Part shown: positions 23,577-31,565 of the stretch, one piece after another
Position numbering within the stretch: position 1 is the first letter of the stretch
Layout: each line of letters starts with the position of its first letter
NCBI GenBank assembly: GCA_964651395.1
Contig: CAZYXZ010000022.1
Span: 1-38,650 of the forward strand
Direction: 5' to 3'
DNA: 38,650 nt
DNA from: CAZYXZ01 sp964651395
GTDB taxonomy: Bacteria > Actinomycetota > Actinomycetes > BP-191
The notes under the pieces: model-generated
Seen by the model: the letters and a program-made list of their open reading frames with translations, nothing else
What the model was told of the DNA's origin: nothing
The model's database searches: none
Made by a program: the position numbers and the translations under genes

Positions 23577-23596
23577 GCCTGACACTCATGTCAGGG
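23577..23596. promoter_or_regulatory. operator 6 of the CCTGAC-N6-GTCAGG set
   Basis: The arms GCCTGAC and GTCAGGG are separated by ACTCAT. It lies in the 82-bp spacer between the divergent SDR (start 23531) and aldehyde dehydrogenase (start 23614), 17 bp before the latter. Confidence 0.8.
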
Positions 23597-23613
23597 AAAG
23601 GCGGCCGGCACCC

Positions 23614-25125
23614 ATGACCCTCTCCGTGCTCTCGCACCGCGACGCCCTCGGCGTCAAGGAAGGCCAGCTCTTCGTCGACGGCGCCTGGAGCGACTCCGGC
23701 GACGGTTCGACGTGGACGCACGTCCATCCGGCCAGCAACGAGGACGTCGTGACGTTCCAGACGGCCAGCGCGGCCGACGTGGACCGCGCCGTCCGGGCCG
23801 CGCGGACGGCGTTCGACGAGGGCCCCTGGCCCCGGATGAAGGCGCGCGAGCGGATCGCGGTGATGCGGCGGATCGTCGACCTGGTGCACGAGCGGGCCGA
23901 CCGGCTCAACGCGCTGCAGACGCTGGACAACGGGATGCCGCTGACGTTCTCCGCGATGGACCAGGTCTCCGCGGAGATGGTGGCCGGGATCTTCGACCAC
24001 CACGCCGGGTGGATCGACAAGATCACCGGCCAGACGTACCCGGACTACGCGGGCTCGGACACGTTCACGATGACCCTGCGCGAGCCGGTCGGCGTCGTGG
24101 CCGCGATCATCCCGTGGAACGCGCCGCTCATGCTCTTCGCGCAGAAGGTCGCGCCGGCACTGGCCACGGGCTGCACGATCGTGCTCAAGCCGTCGGAGTT
24201 CGCCTCGCTCGCCGTCTTCGAGCTCGCCGCGATCCTCGAGGAGGCCGGCCTGCCGCCGGGCGTCTTCAACCTGGTGCCGGGCCCCGGTACGCCGACCGGC
24301 GAGGCGCTGATCACCCATCCCGGCGTCGACAAGATCACCTTCACCGGCTCACGGCTGGTGGGGTCGCGGATCCTCGAGGCGAGCGCCCACGACATCAAGC
24401 GGGTCTCGCTCGAGCTCGGCGGCAAGAGCGCCAACCTGGTCTTCCCCGACGTGCCGTCCCTCGACATGGCCGCGATGACGGCGTTCGGCATGGTCTCGAT
24501 GGGCTTGTCCGGCCAGGGCTGCGTCTGCCAGACCCGGGCGCTGGTGCACCGCTCGATCTACGACGCGTTCCTCGAGAAGGCCGCGCTGCTGGCCGGGATG
24601 ATCAAGTTCGGCGACCCCTTCGACCCCACGACCACCTCCGGCCCCATCATCAACACGCGCCAGCTCGACAAGGTGATGGGCTACATCGAGAGCGGCCAGG
24701 AGCAGGGCGCGCGCATCGTGACCGGCGGCGGCCGGGCGGGCGGTGACGTGGCGGCCGGCAACTTCGTGGAGCCCACGCTCTTCGCCGACGTGGACAACTC
24801 CATGACCATCGCCCGCGAGGAGATCTTCGGGCCCGTGCTGGCCGTGATCCCGTTCGACACCGAGGAGGAGGCGATCCGCATCGCCAACGACTCGCCGTAC
24901 GGGCTCGGCGCCGGCGTGCAGACCGGCGACGTGAAGCGGGCCATCCGGGTCGCGCAGCAGCTGCGTACGGGCACCGTGGGCGTCAACCAGTACTCGATCC
25001 GCCCCAACATCCCGTTCGGCGGCTACAAGCAGTCCGGCCTGGGCCGCGAGGGCGGCTTCGGCTCCATCGAGGCCTTCACCGAGGTCAAGCAGGTCACCTT
25101 CGCCCTGACCGACAACCCCGTCTAG
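23614..25125 (+). CDS. NAD(P)-dependent aldehyde dehydrogenase
   Basis: The 503-residue enzyme has the family landmarks: IIPWNAPLM near 165-173, the catalytic Glu in LELGGKSAN, the catalytic Cys in GQGCVCQTR, EEIFGPVL and FGGYKQSGLGREGG. It oxidises an aldehyde to the acid, which a FadD ligase could then activate. ATG 23614 is 17 bp after operator 6, so it is likely induced together with the SDR and FadD on the other strand. Length is normal. A long hairpin follows the stop. Confidence 0.95.
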   Translation: MTLSVLSHRDALGVKEGQLFVDGAWSDSGDGSTWTHVHPASNEDVVTFQTASAADVDRAVRAARTAFDEGPWPRMKARERIAVMRRIVDLVHERADRLNALQTLDNGMPLTFSAMDQVSAEMVAGIFDHHAGWIDKITGQTYPDYAGSDTFTMTLREPVGVVAAIIPWNAPLMLFAQKVAPALATGCTIVLKPSEFASLAVFELAAILEEAGLPPGVFNLVPGPGTPTGEALITHPGVDKITFTGSRLVGSRILEASAHDIKRVSLELGGKSANLVFPDVPSLDMAAMTAFGMVSMGLSGQGCVCQTRALVHRSIYDAFLEKAALLAGMIKFGDPFDPTTTSGPIINTRQLDKVMGYIESGQEQGARIVTGGGRAGGDVAAGNFVEPTLFADVDNSMTIAREEIFGPVLAVIPFDTEEEAIRIANDSPYGLGAGVQTGDVKRAIRVAQQLRTGTVGVNQYSIRPNIPFGGYKQSGLGREGGFGSIEAFTEVKQVTFALTDNPV

Positions 25126-25148
25126 CCAGCCCCCGCCCCACCCCTTCC

Positions 25149-25203
25149 GGATCTCACGTACCAACAGGGGTCGAAAAGCGACCCTTTCTGGTACGTGAGA
25201 TCC
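25149..25203. terminator. bidirectional terminator, 15-bp perfect arms
   Basis: GGATCTCACGTACCA (25149-25163) and TGGTACGTGAGATCC (25189-25203) form the base, and an inner GGGTCG/CGACCC stem closes on an A-rich loop. It lies between the converging aldehyde dehydrogenase and the secreted-protein gene at 25215. Confidence 0.88.
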
Positions 25204-25214
25204 GCTTTAGGGGG

Positions 25215-26102
25215 TCAGTTGGTGACCTTCACGGTCTTCACGTCGGGGACCCAGGTGGTGCGTACGCCGAGCACGGTGAGCTCCACCGAGGCGATCACGT
25301 CGTAGGTCCCCGCATGGATGCGCGGGCCCAGGACCGGGTCCTGGCACGTGACCGTCTTGATCGCGATGGGCACCGAGATCGACCGGCGCGGCCGGATCGT
25401 CTTGCGGACGATGCTGACCGCATCCGTGAAGTACGTCGGGGTGGCCAGCTCGCCGGTCTTGATGTTCTGCAGGATGGCCGCGCGGGCGCCCTCGACCTCG
25501 TCGATCACGAGCGGGTCAGGCAGGTAGTTGGTGATCTTCACCGCGCCGGTGAGCGTGTCGCCGGCCCGCACGGAGCGCTCGTCGAGGAGCAGGTCCACGC
25601 GTACGCCGGTCGGCGCCTTGTAGCCGATCGGCAGCGACTTCGGCAGGTGGCAGCCGGCCAGGTAGATGATCTTGGGCGGCGCCTGCTTGGTGACCGTCAC
25701 GTGCACGACGCGGGACTCGGTCCGTGCGTACGTCGCGGTCTTGGAGAAGATCAGCATCGCGTCGAACGAGCGCGAGGCGCTGCGACGGAACTGCACCTCT
25801 CCCCGCGCGTCGGTCACGCGGGAGGCCTGGAACGTGAACGGGCCGGGGCCCTCACGCGTGAACAAGCCGACCAGCTGGCCGGGGATCGGGCAGCCGTTGC
25901 GGACCAGGTTCCCCGCCAGCGTCAGGTGCTCGCCCACGCGCACGTTGTTCGTGCTCAGCCGCAGGCTCATCCGCGGGTCGGCGAAGGGCTTCGGGCAGAG
26001 GCCGCGGGGCCGTGCTGCGGCGAGCCCGGTCTCGGCCGGCATGAGCAGGGCCAGCCCGACGCCCAAGGCGACGGCGGAGAGGATGCGGCGCTTACCGGAC
26101 AC
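25215..26102 (-). CDS. secreted beta-domain protein A of a divergent pair
   Basis: The 295-residue product starts at a GTG 4 bases after GGGAGG and has a signal peptide (MSGKRRILSAVALGVGLALL). The first mature domain (SLRLSTNNVRVGEHLTLAGN, then GLFTREGPGPFT) looks like an extracellular Ig-like or carboxypeptidase-regulatory-like repeat. A second domain from about 170 has beta strands such as VRVDLLLDERSVRAGDTLTG. Cys pairs are present. It shares pattern and order with the divergent gene at 26289, so the two look like diverged copies. Function unknown; probably a surface or exported binding protein. Confidence 0.78.
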   Translation of the reverse strand: MSGKRRILSAVALGVGLALLMPAETGLAAARPRGLCPKPFADPRMSLRLSTNNVRVGEHLTLAGNLVRNGCPIPGQLVGLFTREGPGPFTFQASRVTDARGEVQFRRSASRSFDAMLIFSKTATYARTESRVVHVTVTKQAPPKIIYLAGCHLPKSLPIGYKAPTGVRVDLLLDERSVRAGDTLTGAVKITNYLPDPLVIDEVEGARAAILQNIKTGELATPTYFTDAVSIVRKTIRPRRSISVPIAIKTVTCQDPVLGPRIHAGTYDVIASVELTVLGVRTTWVPDVKTVKVTN

Positions 26103-26288
26103 GGTGCCTCCCAAGATCAACGCTGACCCGAGCGGGCCGAGTCTGCCCCTCGGTGCGCACGCCAGGGAAGGGAGGTTGGCCGCTTTTCCGGCACGAATTT
26201 CACGCCGCTCGGACGCCCCCGGCGTACGCCGGTTCCCCAGTCGCGCTGAGAGTGAGACAGATCCGTAGCGATCGTCCATTCTGATCCC

Positions 26289-27149
26289 ATGCGCCGTGCC
26301 GCCGTCCTCCTGCTGGCCACCGCCCTGATCGGCACACTCCCGTCGCCCGCCCTCGCGGACCCCCGCTGCGAGACGTTCCCCGAGCCGAAGCTGTCGCTGT
26401 CCGGGACGGCGACCGTCGACACGCGCCGCCCCGGCACGGTCCATCTCGGCGGGGAGCTCAAGCGCGGGATCTGCGGGCTGCCCGGTGTCCCCGTCACGCT
26501 CTTCGAGCGGACCCGTCCCGGCCCGTGGACGCGGGTCGCCACCGTGACCACGAGCGAGTACCGGAGCAGCGGCACCTTCTACTTCGGCCGGCGGCCGACC
26601 ACGTCGACGGACTACCTCGTGGTGAGCACCGCGACCGCGGGCGCGCCGTCCCAGCGTTCCCAGATCTGGCACGTCTGGGTCCAGACGCCCCCGCCGGCCA
26701 CCAGCTGCTCGTGGCTGGGCCTGTCCAGCCACCCGCCCGCCTCCAGCTTCAGCGCGTTCGAGGAGCTCGAGGTCACGCTGGACGCACCCACCCAGCAGAT
26801 CCAGCCGCGTGGCCGGGCGACCGGACTGGTCCGCGTCACCAACGTGTCGGGGCGAGGGCTCGTCTTCGCGGTCCGCTACGGCCCGTTCCCGTCGCTGGAG
26901 AACCAGCGCAACGGCGAGGCGGTCGGCCACTTCGGAACCTCGCGAGCCGGCCGCTACGCGCTGGAACGCGGTGCGTCGGTGTCCTGGCCGGTGGACTACA
27001 TCACGCGCATCTGCCAGACCTCCTGGCTGGGCGCTCACGTGCACCCTGACCGGTTCACCCCGACGGCCCGCCTCGCGCTCACCCTGGGGGACGAGATCCG
27101 CACGCTGCTGCTGCGGGCCCCGTCCACGGTGACGGTGGGACAGCCCTAG
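26289..27149 (+). CDS. secreted beta-domain protein B of a divergent pair
   Basis: The 286-residue protein has a signal peptide (MRRAAVLLLATALIGTLPSP ending ALA-DP). Its first domain repeats the features of the 25215 gene: a Cys after the signal (RCETFPEPKLSLSG), a G-x-L-x-R-x-x-C-G-x-P turn, then LFERTRPGPWTRVATVTT. The second domain (EVTLDAPTQQIQPRGRATGL) again resembles its neighbour. The gene starts 186 bp from its twin on the opposite strand and its stop overlaps the end of the FadE gene on the minus strand by 3 bp. No enzyme motif seen. Confidence 0.78.
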   Translation: MRRAAVLLLATALIGTLPSPALADPRCETFPEPKLSLSGTATVDTRRPGTVHLGGELKRGICGLPGVPVTLFERTRPGPWTRVATVTTSEYRSSGTFYFGRRPTTSTDYLVVSTATAGAPSQRSQIWHVWVQTPPPATSCSWLGLSSHPPASSFSAFEELEVTLDAPTQQIQPRGRATGLVRVTNVSGRGLVFAVRYGPFPSLENQRNGEAVGHFGTSRAGRYALERGASVSWPVDYITRICQTSWLGAHVHPDRFTPTARLALTLGDEIRTLLLRAPSTVTVGQP

Positions 27150-28300
27150 GACTTCGGCAGGCCGAGGACGCGCGTGGCGACGATCTGCTTGTTGATCTGC
27201 GTGGTGCCGCCGGCGATGGACAGCGCCCGGGCGTAGAGCCGGGACCGGCCCCACTCGCCGATCATCGCGTCCGGTCCGAGCACGAGCGCCGCCACCTCGG
27301 AGAGCTTCGCCTCGAGCTCGCTCCACACCAGCTTGCCGAGGCTCGCCTCCGGCCCCTGCTCCTTGCCCTGCAGCTCGTTGGCGACCACGCGATCCGAGAG
27401 CAGCCTGAGGTACTCACCGAGCAGGAAGACCCGGGCCAGCTCCTGGCGCACGACCAGGTGCTCGGCGGCCGTGCCGTCGCCGTACGGCGTGACCTTGGCC
27501 AGCTCCAGCAGCTCGCGGATCTTCTTCCGTACACCGAGGTGCAGCGCGACGACGCCGCCCCGCTCGTGCGTCAGCGTGTTCATCGCGACCCGCCAGCCCT
27601 CGTTCTCCGGGCCGAGTAGCGCCGTGACCGGTACGCGGACGTCGGTGAAGAAGATCTCGTTGAACTCGCGGTCGCCGGTGATGGTGACCAGTGGGCGGAC
27701 CTCGACGCCGGGCAGCGTCATGTCGACCAGCAGGCAGCTGATGCCCTTGTGCTTCGGCGCGTCCGGGTCGGTGCGCACCAGCAGCTCGCAGTACGACGCG
27801 ATGTGGCCGACCGTCGTCCAGACCTTCTGGCCGTTGACGACGTAGTCGTCGCCGTCGCGCACCGCGCGAGTTTTCAGGGACGCAAGGTCAGACCCGGCAC
27901 CGGGTTCGGAGAAGCCCTGGCACCAGATGTCGTCAGCGCGCAGCATCCGCGGGAGCAGCGTGCGCTTCTGCTCGTCGGTGCCGAACGCCATGATCGACGG
28001 CGCGATGTTGGACAGGCCCAACGCGTTGAGGTGGCCCGGGGCTCCCGCACGGCTCATCTCCTCGGCGAGCACGACCTGCTCCATGACCCCGGCCGCGCGC
28101 CCGCCGTACTCGACCGGCCAGGACAGCGCGGCGTAGCCGGCGTCCACCAGCAGCGCGAGCCACTCCTTGTAGACCGCGATGTCCTCGGCGCTCGGGTCGA
28201 GCATCGTGAGACCGCGGAACCGGTCGGTCAGGTGCGTCTCGAGCCACGCGCGGATCTCCGCGCGGAACTCCTCCGCCTCGGGCGGGTAGGTGAAGTCCAC
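27146..28300 (-). CDS. acyl-CoA dehydrogenase, large (alpha-type) FadE
   Basis: The 384-residue ACAD starts DFTYPPEAEEFRAEIRAWLE and carries the CQGFSEPGAGSDLASL segment near 127-142 and GEWGRSRLYARALSIAGGTT at the C-terminus, where the usual catalytic Glu is replaced (IAGGTTQ). Glu246 in THERGG is the alternative base as in isovaleryl-type enzymes. It resembles the 12582 gene and may pair with the small FadE at 33662 in the same operon. GTG 28300 overlaps the preceding SDR stop (TAGTG). Last gene of the 11-gene operon. Confidence 0.93.
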   Translation of the reverse strand: MDFTYPPEAEEFRAEIRAWLETHLTDRFRGLTMLDPSAEDIAVYKEWLALLVDAGYAALSWPVEYGGRAAGVMEQVVLAEEMSRAGAPGHLNALGLSNIAPSIMAFGTDEQKRTLLPRMLRADDIWCQGFSEPGAGSDLASLKTRAVRDGDDYVVNGQKVWTTVGHIASYCELLVRTDPDAPKHKGISCLLVDMTLPGVEVRPLVTITGDREFNEIFFTDVRVPVTALLGPENEGWRVAMNTLTHERGGVVALHLGVRKKIRELLELAKVTPYGDGTAAEHLVVRQELARVFLLGEYLRLLSDRVVANELQGKEQGPEASLGKLVWSELEAKLSEVAALVLGPDAMIGEWGRSRLYARALSIAGGTTQINKQIVATRVLGLPKS

Positions 28301-28965
28301 TACGACGCCCGCTTCAGGGCGAGCAGTACGGCGGCCTCGGCCACGACACCGGCGTCCACGACCATCTCCGGAGGCACCTCGAGGCCCTTCCCGCCGGCCT
28401 GCCAGCCCTCGGTCAGCACGACTCCGGGCGGGCACAGGCAGTTGACGGCGATGTCGTGCCCGCGCAGCTCGTGGGCCAGGCCAGCGTAGTAGCGCTCGAC
28501 GCCCGCCTTGGCGACCCAGTAGGCGTTGGCGCCGAGGTCGGTCATGCCCACGCCGCTGGTGGTCAGCGCGATGAGCGAGCCACCTCCCCGCGCAACGAGG
28601 TGCGGCAGTGCTGCCTTGGTGGCGAGGAAGACGCCGGTGAGGTTCACCTCGACGGTCCGCTGCCACTGCGCCAGCGGGGTGTCCGCAGTCGGCGCCAGCC
28701 ACAGCCGGCCGGCGTTGGCCACCAGGACGTCGAGGCCGCCGTACTCCGCGGCGGTGGCGTCGACCGCGGCGCCGACGGCCGCCTCGTCCGTGACGTCCGC
28801 CGCGAAGCCGAGGCCGCCGATCTCCGCCGCGACCTCCTCGGCGCCGCGCCGGGCGAGGACGCCGACCCTGGCACCCTCTGCGGTGAACGCGCGCGCGATG
28901 GCCGCGCCGATGCCGCGGCTGCCGCCGGTGACGAACGCGACCCGGCCCTCGAGCCGCCCGCTCAG
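28300..28965 (-). CDS. SDR family protein with apparent CTG start
   Basis: The frame codes for a complete SDR of 221 residues: LEGRVAFVTGGSRGIGAAIA, then VLVANAGRL and YWVAKAG with the Tyr/Lys pair. No ATG, GTG or TTG precedes the first strand. An in-frame TGA lies a few codons upstream (reading VR*AQGRHHLSGRLEG), so the only NTG between it and the cofactor site is CTG at 28965-28963. That CTG overlaps the preceding stop as CTGA. The N-terminus then reads (M)SGRLEGRVAFV, which is normal for the family. A start at the ATG 28722 would remove the nucleotide-binding site. Short for an SDR but with both motifs. Confidence 0.8.
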   Translation of the reverse strand: MSGRLEGRVAFVTGGSRGIGAAIARAFTAEGARVGVLARRGAEEVAAEIGGLGFAADVTDEAAVGAAVDATAAEYGGLDVLVANAGRLWLAPTADTPLAQWQRTVEVNLTGVFLATKAALPHLVARGGGSLIALTTSGVGMTDLGANAYWVAKAGVERYYAGLAHELRGHDIAVNCLCPPGVVLTEGWQAGGKGLEVPPEMVVDAGVVAEAAVLLALKRAS

Positions 28966-29699
28966 GTGGTGCCGCCCTTGAGCTCACCGAACAGGTGGAC
29001 CTGGCCCAGCGTGCTGTCGAGGTACTCCGGCCCGTCGCCGGTCGGCACGAACCACCCGGTCGGGCACATCGTCAGCACCTCGACGAACGAGAACCCACCG
29101 GCCAGCTGCGCCTCGAACGCCTTGCGGATCATCGTCTTCGTCCGGCTCATCGCACCGGGGTTGTGCACCGACCCGCGCGCGACATACGCCGCCCCGTCGA
29201 GCTGCGCGATGAGTTCAGCGATCCGGATCGGCCAGCCGTGGTAGGCCGCGTCGCGGCCGTCGAGCGACGTCTTCGTGCGCTGGCCGAGCGCGCTGGTCGC
29301 GGTCATCTGGCCGCCGGTCTCGCCGAACACGCCGTTGTTGAGCAGCACGCAGGTCACCGCCTCACCGCGCGCAGCGGTGTGCAGGACCTCCTGCAGCCCC
29401 TCGTTGACCATGTCGCCGTCGCCCTGCAGTGTGAAGACGACCGCGTCCGGCTTCATGCGCTTCACGCCGGTGGCCACCGACGGCGCGCGGCCGTGCAGTG
29501 CCTGCACGAGGTCGATGTCGAGCGAGCCGGAGAACGCGGTGTAGCAGCCGATGCCGGGTACGCCGATCGTGCGCTGGACCACGTCGAGCTCGCCGAGGCA
29601 CTCGAGCAGCAGCCGCACCAGGAGCGGCTCGCCGCAGCCGGGGCAGAGGTGGTGCTCGGAGGTCAGTAGCAGGTCGGGCTTCGCCGGGGTCGTCGTCAT
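28962..29699 (-). CDS. 2-oxoacid:ferredoxin oxidoreductase, beta subunit
   Basis: The 245-residue subunit has a CPGCGE motif (Cys19, Cys22) and Cys52 for an iron-sulfur cluster. The thiamine diphosphate motif starts GDGDMVNEG (93-101) and ends NN at 121-122. With the alpha, gamma and delta chains it would oxidatively decarboxylate a 2-oxoacid to acyl-CoA with ferredoxin as acceptor. ATG 29699 overlaps the alpha stop (ATGA), and its stop overlaps the SDR start. Such enzymes are oxygen-sensitive in many hosts but also occur in aerobes. Confidence 0.93.
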   Translation of the reverse strand: MTTTPAKPDLLLTSEHHLCPGCGEPLLVRLLLECLGELDVVQRTIGVPGIGCYTAFSGSLDIDLVQALHGRAPSVATGVKRMKPDAVVFTLQGDGDMVNEGLQEVLHTAARGEAVTCVLLNNGVFGETGGQMTATSALGQRTKTSLDGRDAAYHGWPIRIAELIAQLDGAAYVARGSVHNPGAMSRTKTMIRKAFEAQLAGGFSFVEVLTMCPTGWFVPTGDGPEYLDSTLGQVHLFGELKGGTT

Positions 29700-30796
29700 G
29701 TCAGCACTCTTCCGTCCTCGAGCCCTGCGGCGGCCACCGCGGCACGGAGCCGACCAGTCACGACCTCGGTGTCGTACATGGGGCCGACCCCGAAGCCGCT
29801 GGAGTCGGTGGAGATGCCGCCGATCGAGGAGATGGGCACGCTGCCCAGCAGTGACAGCTGCACGTCCTCGACCATCTGGCCGGCGTTGTTCTCGAAGACG
29901 GCCACGGAGCCAGCCGACGACGTCGCGTCGCGCAGTGCCTGCGCCGGGAACGGCCACAAGGTGATGGGGCGGAACAGCCCGACCTTCGCGCCCTCGGCGC
30001 GCAGAGTGCGCACGGCGTACGCCGCGAACCGCGCCGCGGTGCCGAACGCCACGACCACGAGCTCCGCGTCGTCGCAGTCCACCGCTTCCGAACGCTGCTC
30101 GGCGACGGCCACCTGCACCTGCTTGTCGACCAGCTCCTGCGCGACGTGCTCGATGCCCGGGCCGGTCTGGCCGTGCTTCGGGAAGCCGAGCGAGGAGACC
30201 AGCCGCGAGCGGCCCGAGCCGCCAAGGCCGCCGTCGACCGCCCAGTCCTTGGCCGGCAGTGGGCCGAAGTCGATCGGCTCGATCCGCACGGTCTGCGCGG
30301 TGTGCGCGATGAGGTAGTCGCCGTAGACGAGGACGGGGATGCGCCACAGGTCGGCGAGGTGGAAGGCGAGCTGGGTCAGCTCGGCCGCCTCCGCGACGTC
30401 GGCCGGCGCCAGCACGATGTGCCGGTAGTCGCCGTGGCCGCCGCCCCGGGTGGCCTGGAAGTAGTCGCTCTGCCCGCGCGACATGTTGAAGACGACGACC
30501 GGCAGGTGGGCGAGCGCCATCTCGGCCAGCGACTCTTGCATGAGCGACAGGCCCTGGCCGACCGAGCCGGTCGCGGCGCGCGCGCCGGTGGCCGCCGCGC
30601 CCCAGGCCATGCCGACCGCCTCGAGCTCGCTCTCCGCGTTGATGCACACGCCGCCGACCTCGGGCAGCCGCTTGGCCAGGTTCTCCAGCACCTCGGTGAA
30701 CGGCGTCATCGGGTAGCCGGCGAAGAACCGGCAGCCGGCCGCGATGGCCGCCTCGGCGATGGCCGCGCTGCCCTCGAGCAGCTTCACCTCGCTCAC
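29696..30796 (-). CDS. 2-oxoacid:ferredoxin oxidoreductase, alpha subunit (VorB-like)
   Basis: The 366-residue subunit reads GCRFFAGYPMTPFTEVLENL early, then INAESELEAVGMAWGAAATG and SDYFQATRGGGHGDYRHIVL. The last stretch closely recalls VorB, the 3-methyl-2-oxobutanoate:ferredoxin oxidoreductase chain, though the segment before it is shorter than I remember. A branched-chain 2-oxoacid substrate is thus plausible, but 2-oxoglutarate or another 2-oxoacid cannot be excluded. GTG 30796 overlaps the ferredoxin stop (GTGA). Confidence 0.92.
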   Translation of the reverse strand: MSEVKLLEGSAAIAEAAIAAGCRFFAGYPMTPFTEVLENLAKRLPEVGGVCINAESELEAVGMAWGAAATGARAATGSVGQGLSLMQESLAEMALAHLPVVVFNMSRGQSDYFQATRGGGHGDYRHIVLAPADVAEAAELTQLAFHLADLWRIPVLVYGDYLIAHTAQTVRIEPIDFGPLPAKDWAVDGGLGGSGRSRLVSSLGFPKHGQTGPGIEHVAQELVDKQVQVAVAEQRSEAVDCDDAELVVVAFGTAARFAAYAVRTLRAEGAKVGLFRPITLWPFPAQALRDATSSAGSVAVFENNAGQMVEDVQLSLLGSVPISSIGGISTDSSGFGVGPMYDTEVVTGRLRAAVAAAGLEDGRVLT

Positions 30797-31002
30797 TCGA
30801 ACCGCTCGACGGTGAGGCAGAAGTCGGGGCAGATCGCCTGGCACCGGCCGCAGCCCGTGCACCCGTCGACCAGCAGCGGGTACCGGTAGCCCACGGCGTT
30901 GGTGACGCTGCTCATCGACAGCACGTGCGGCGGGCACACCGGGATGCAGAGGTCGCAGCCCTTGCAGGTCTCGGTGTCGATGTGGACAGTCCCCAGACTC
31001 AC
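30793..31002 (-). CDS. 2-oxoacid:ferredoxin oxidoreductase, delta subunit (2[4Fe-4S] ferredoxin)
   Basis: A 69-residue ferredoxin-like chain with two complete clusters: CKGCDLCIPVCP (Cys13, 16, 19, 23) and CTGCGRCQAICP (Cys48, 51, 54, 58). This is the delta-chain type of four-subunit oxidoreductases, which carries electrons from the beta chain to free ferredoxin. GTG 31002 overlaps the gamma stop by 4 nt. Confidence 0.95.
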   Translation of the reverse strand: MSLGTVHIDTETCKGCDLCIPVCPPHVLSMSSVTNAVGYRYPLLVDGCTGCGRCQAICPDFCLTVERFE

Positions 31003-31565
31003 GCGCTCACCAGCTCCCACGCCGGGACGACGACGCCGGGGAGCGCGTCGTAGCCCGCCTGCAGCGCGCCGACGTTGGCCGGCAGGTGCTGGTGCCGGTA
31101 CGGCGGCAGCGCATCGCCGATCGCCGCGGTCGCTGCCTCGAGCGAGACCAGCCCGGTCGCCTTCAGGTACGCGCCGGTCAGCACTAGGCCGGTGCCGAGC
31201 GGGAAGCCCAGCCCTGCCGCGATGCCGACCGCGTCGACCTCCACAGTCGTCACGCCGTCGGCCGCACCGCCGACACCGGTCGCGACCACTGCGATACCCC
31301 CAGGCCGCAGACGTTCGGCGGCGCCCGGCCAGTACGTCGCGTGCAGGCCGATCGCGGACCAGGCCCGCGACACGATCGGCGGCGCGACGACCTTGCCGTC
31401 CGCGATGACAACGGTGGAGTCGGAGTTGCCGCCGCGCATCATGCCGGCGTAGACGCCGAAGACCATCGCGTCGCGGCCGTCGTGCGCCGCGGCGAGCGCG
31501 AGGACCTGCGCCGCCAGCTGCACGCCCTGGCCGCCGATGCCGGTGAGGAGAACTTCGCGCTCCAC
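30999..31565 (-). CDS. 2-oxoacid:ferredoxin oxidoreductase, gamma subunit
   Basis: The 188-residue chain starts MEREVLLTGIGGQGVQLAAQ, the characteristic gamma-chain start, and includes FGVYAGMMRGGNSDSTVVIA, where CoA contacts are expected. The order gamma-delta-alpha-beta is the classical one for four-subunit enzymes. GTG 31565 shares one base with the stop of the TIM-barrel gene (TAGTG). Confidence 0.94.
   Translation of the reverse strand: MEREVLLTGIGGQGVQLAAQVLALAAAHDGRDAMVFGVYAGMMRGGNSDSTVVIADGKVVAPPIVSRAWSAIGLHATYWPGAAERLRPGGIAVVATGVGGAADGVTTVEVDAVGIAAGLGFPLGTGLVLTGAYLKATGLVSLEAATAAIGDALPPYRHQHLPANVGALQAGYDALPGVVVPAWELVSA

Noticed and set aside
23532..23585. Longer start for the Hsd4A-like SDR at 23585
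   Set aside because: The extension lies in the divergent promoter and operator 6. ATG 23531 has a ribosome-binding site and the normal family start.
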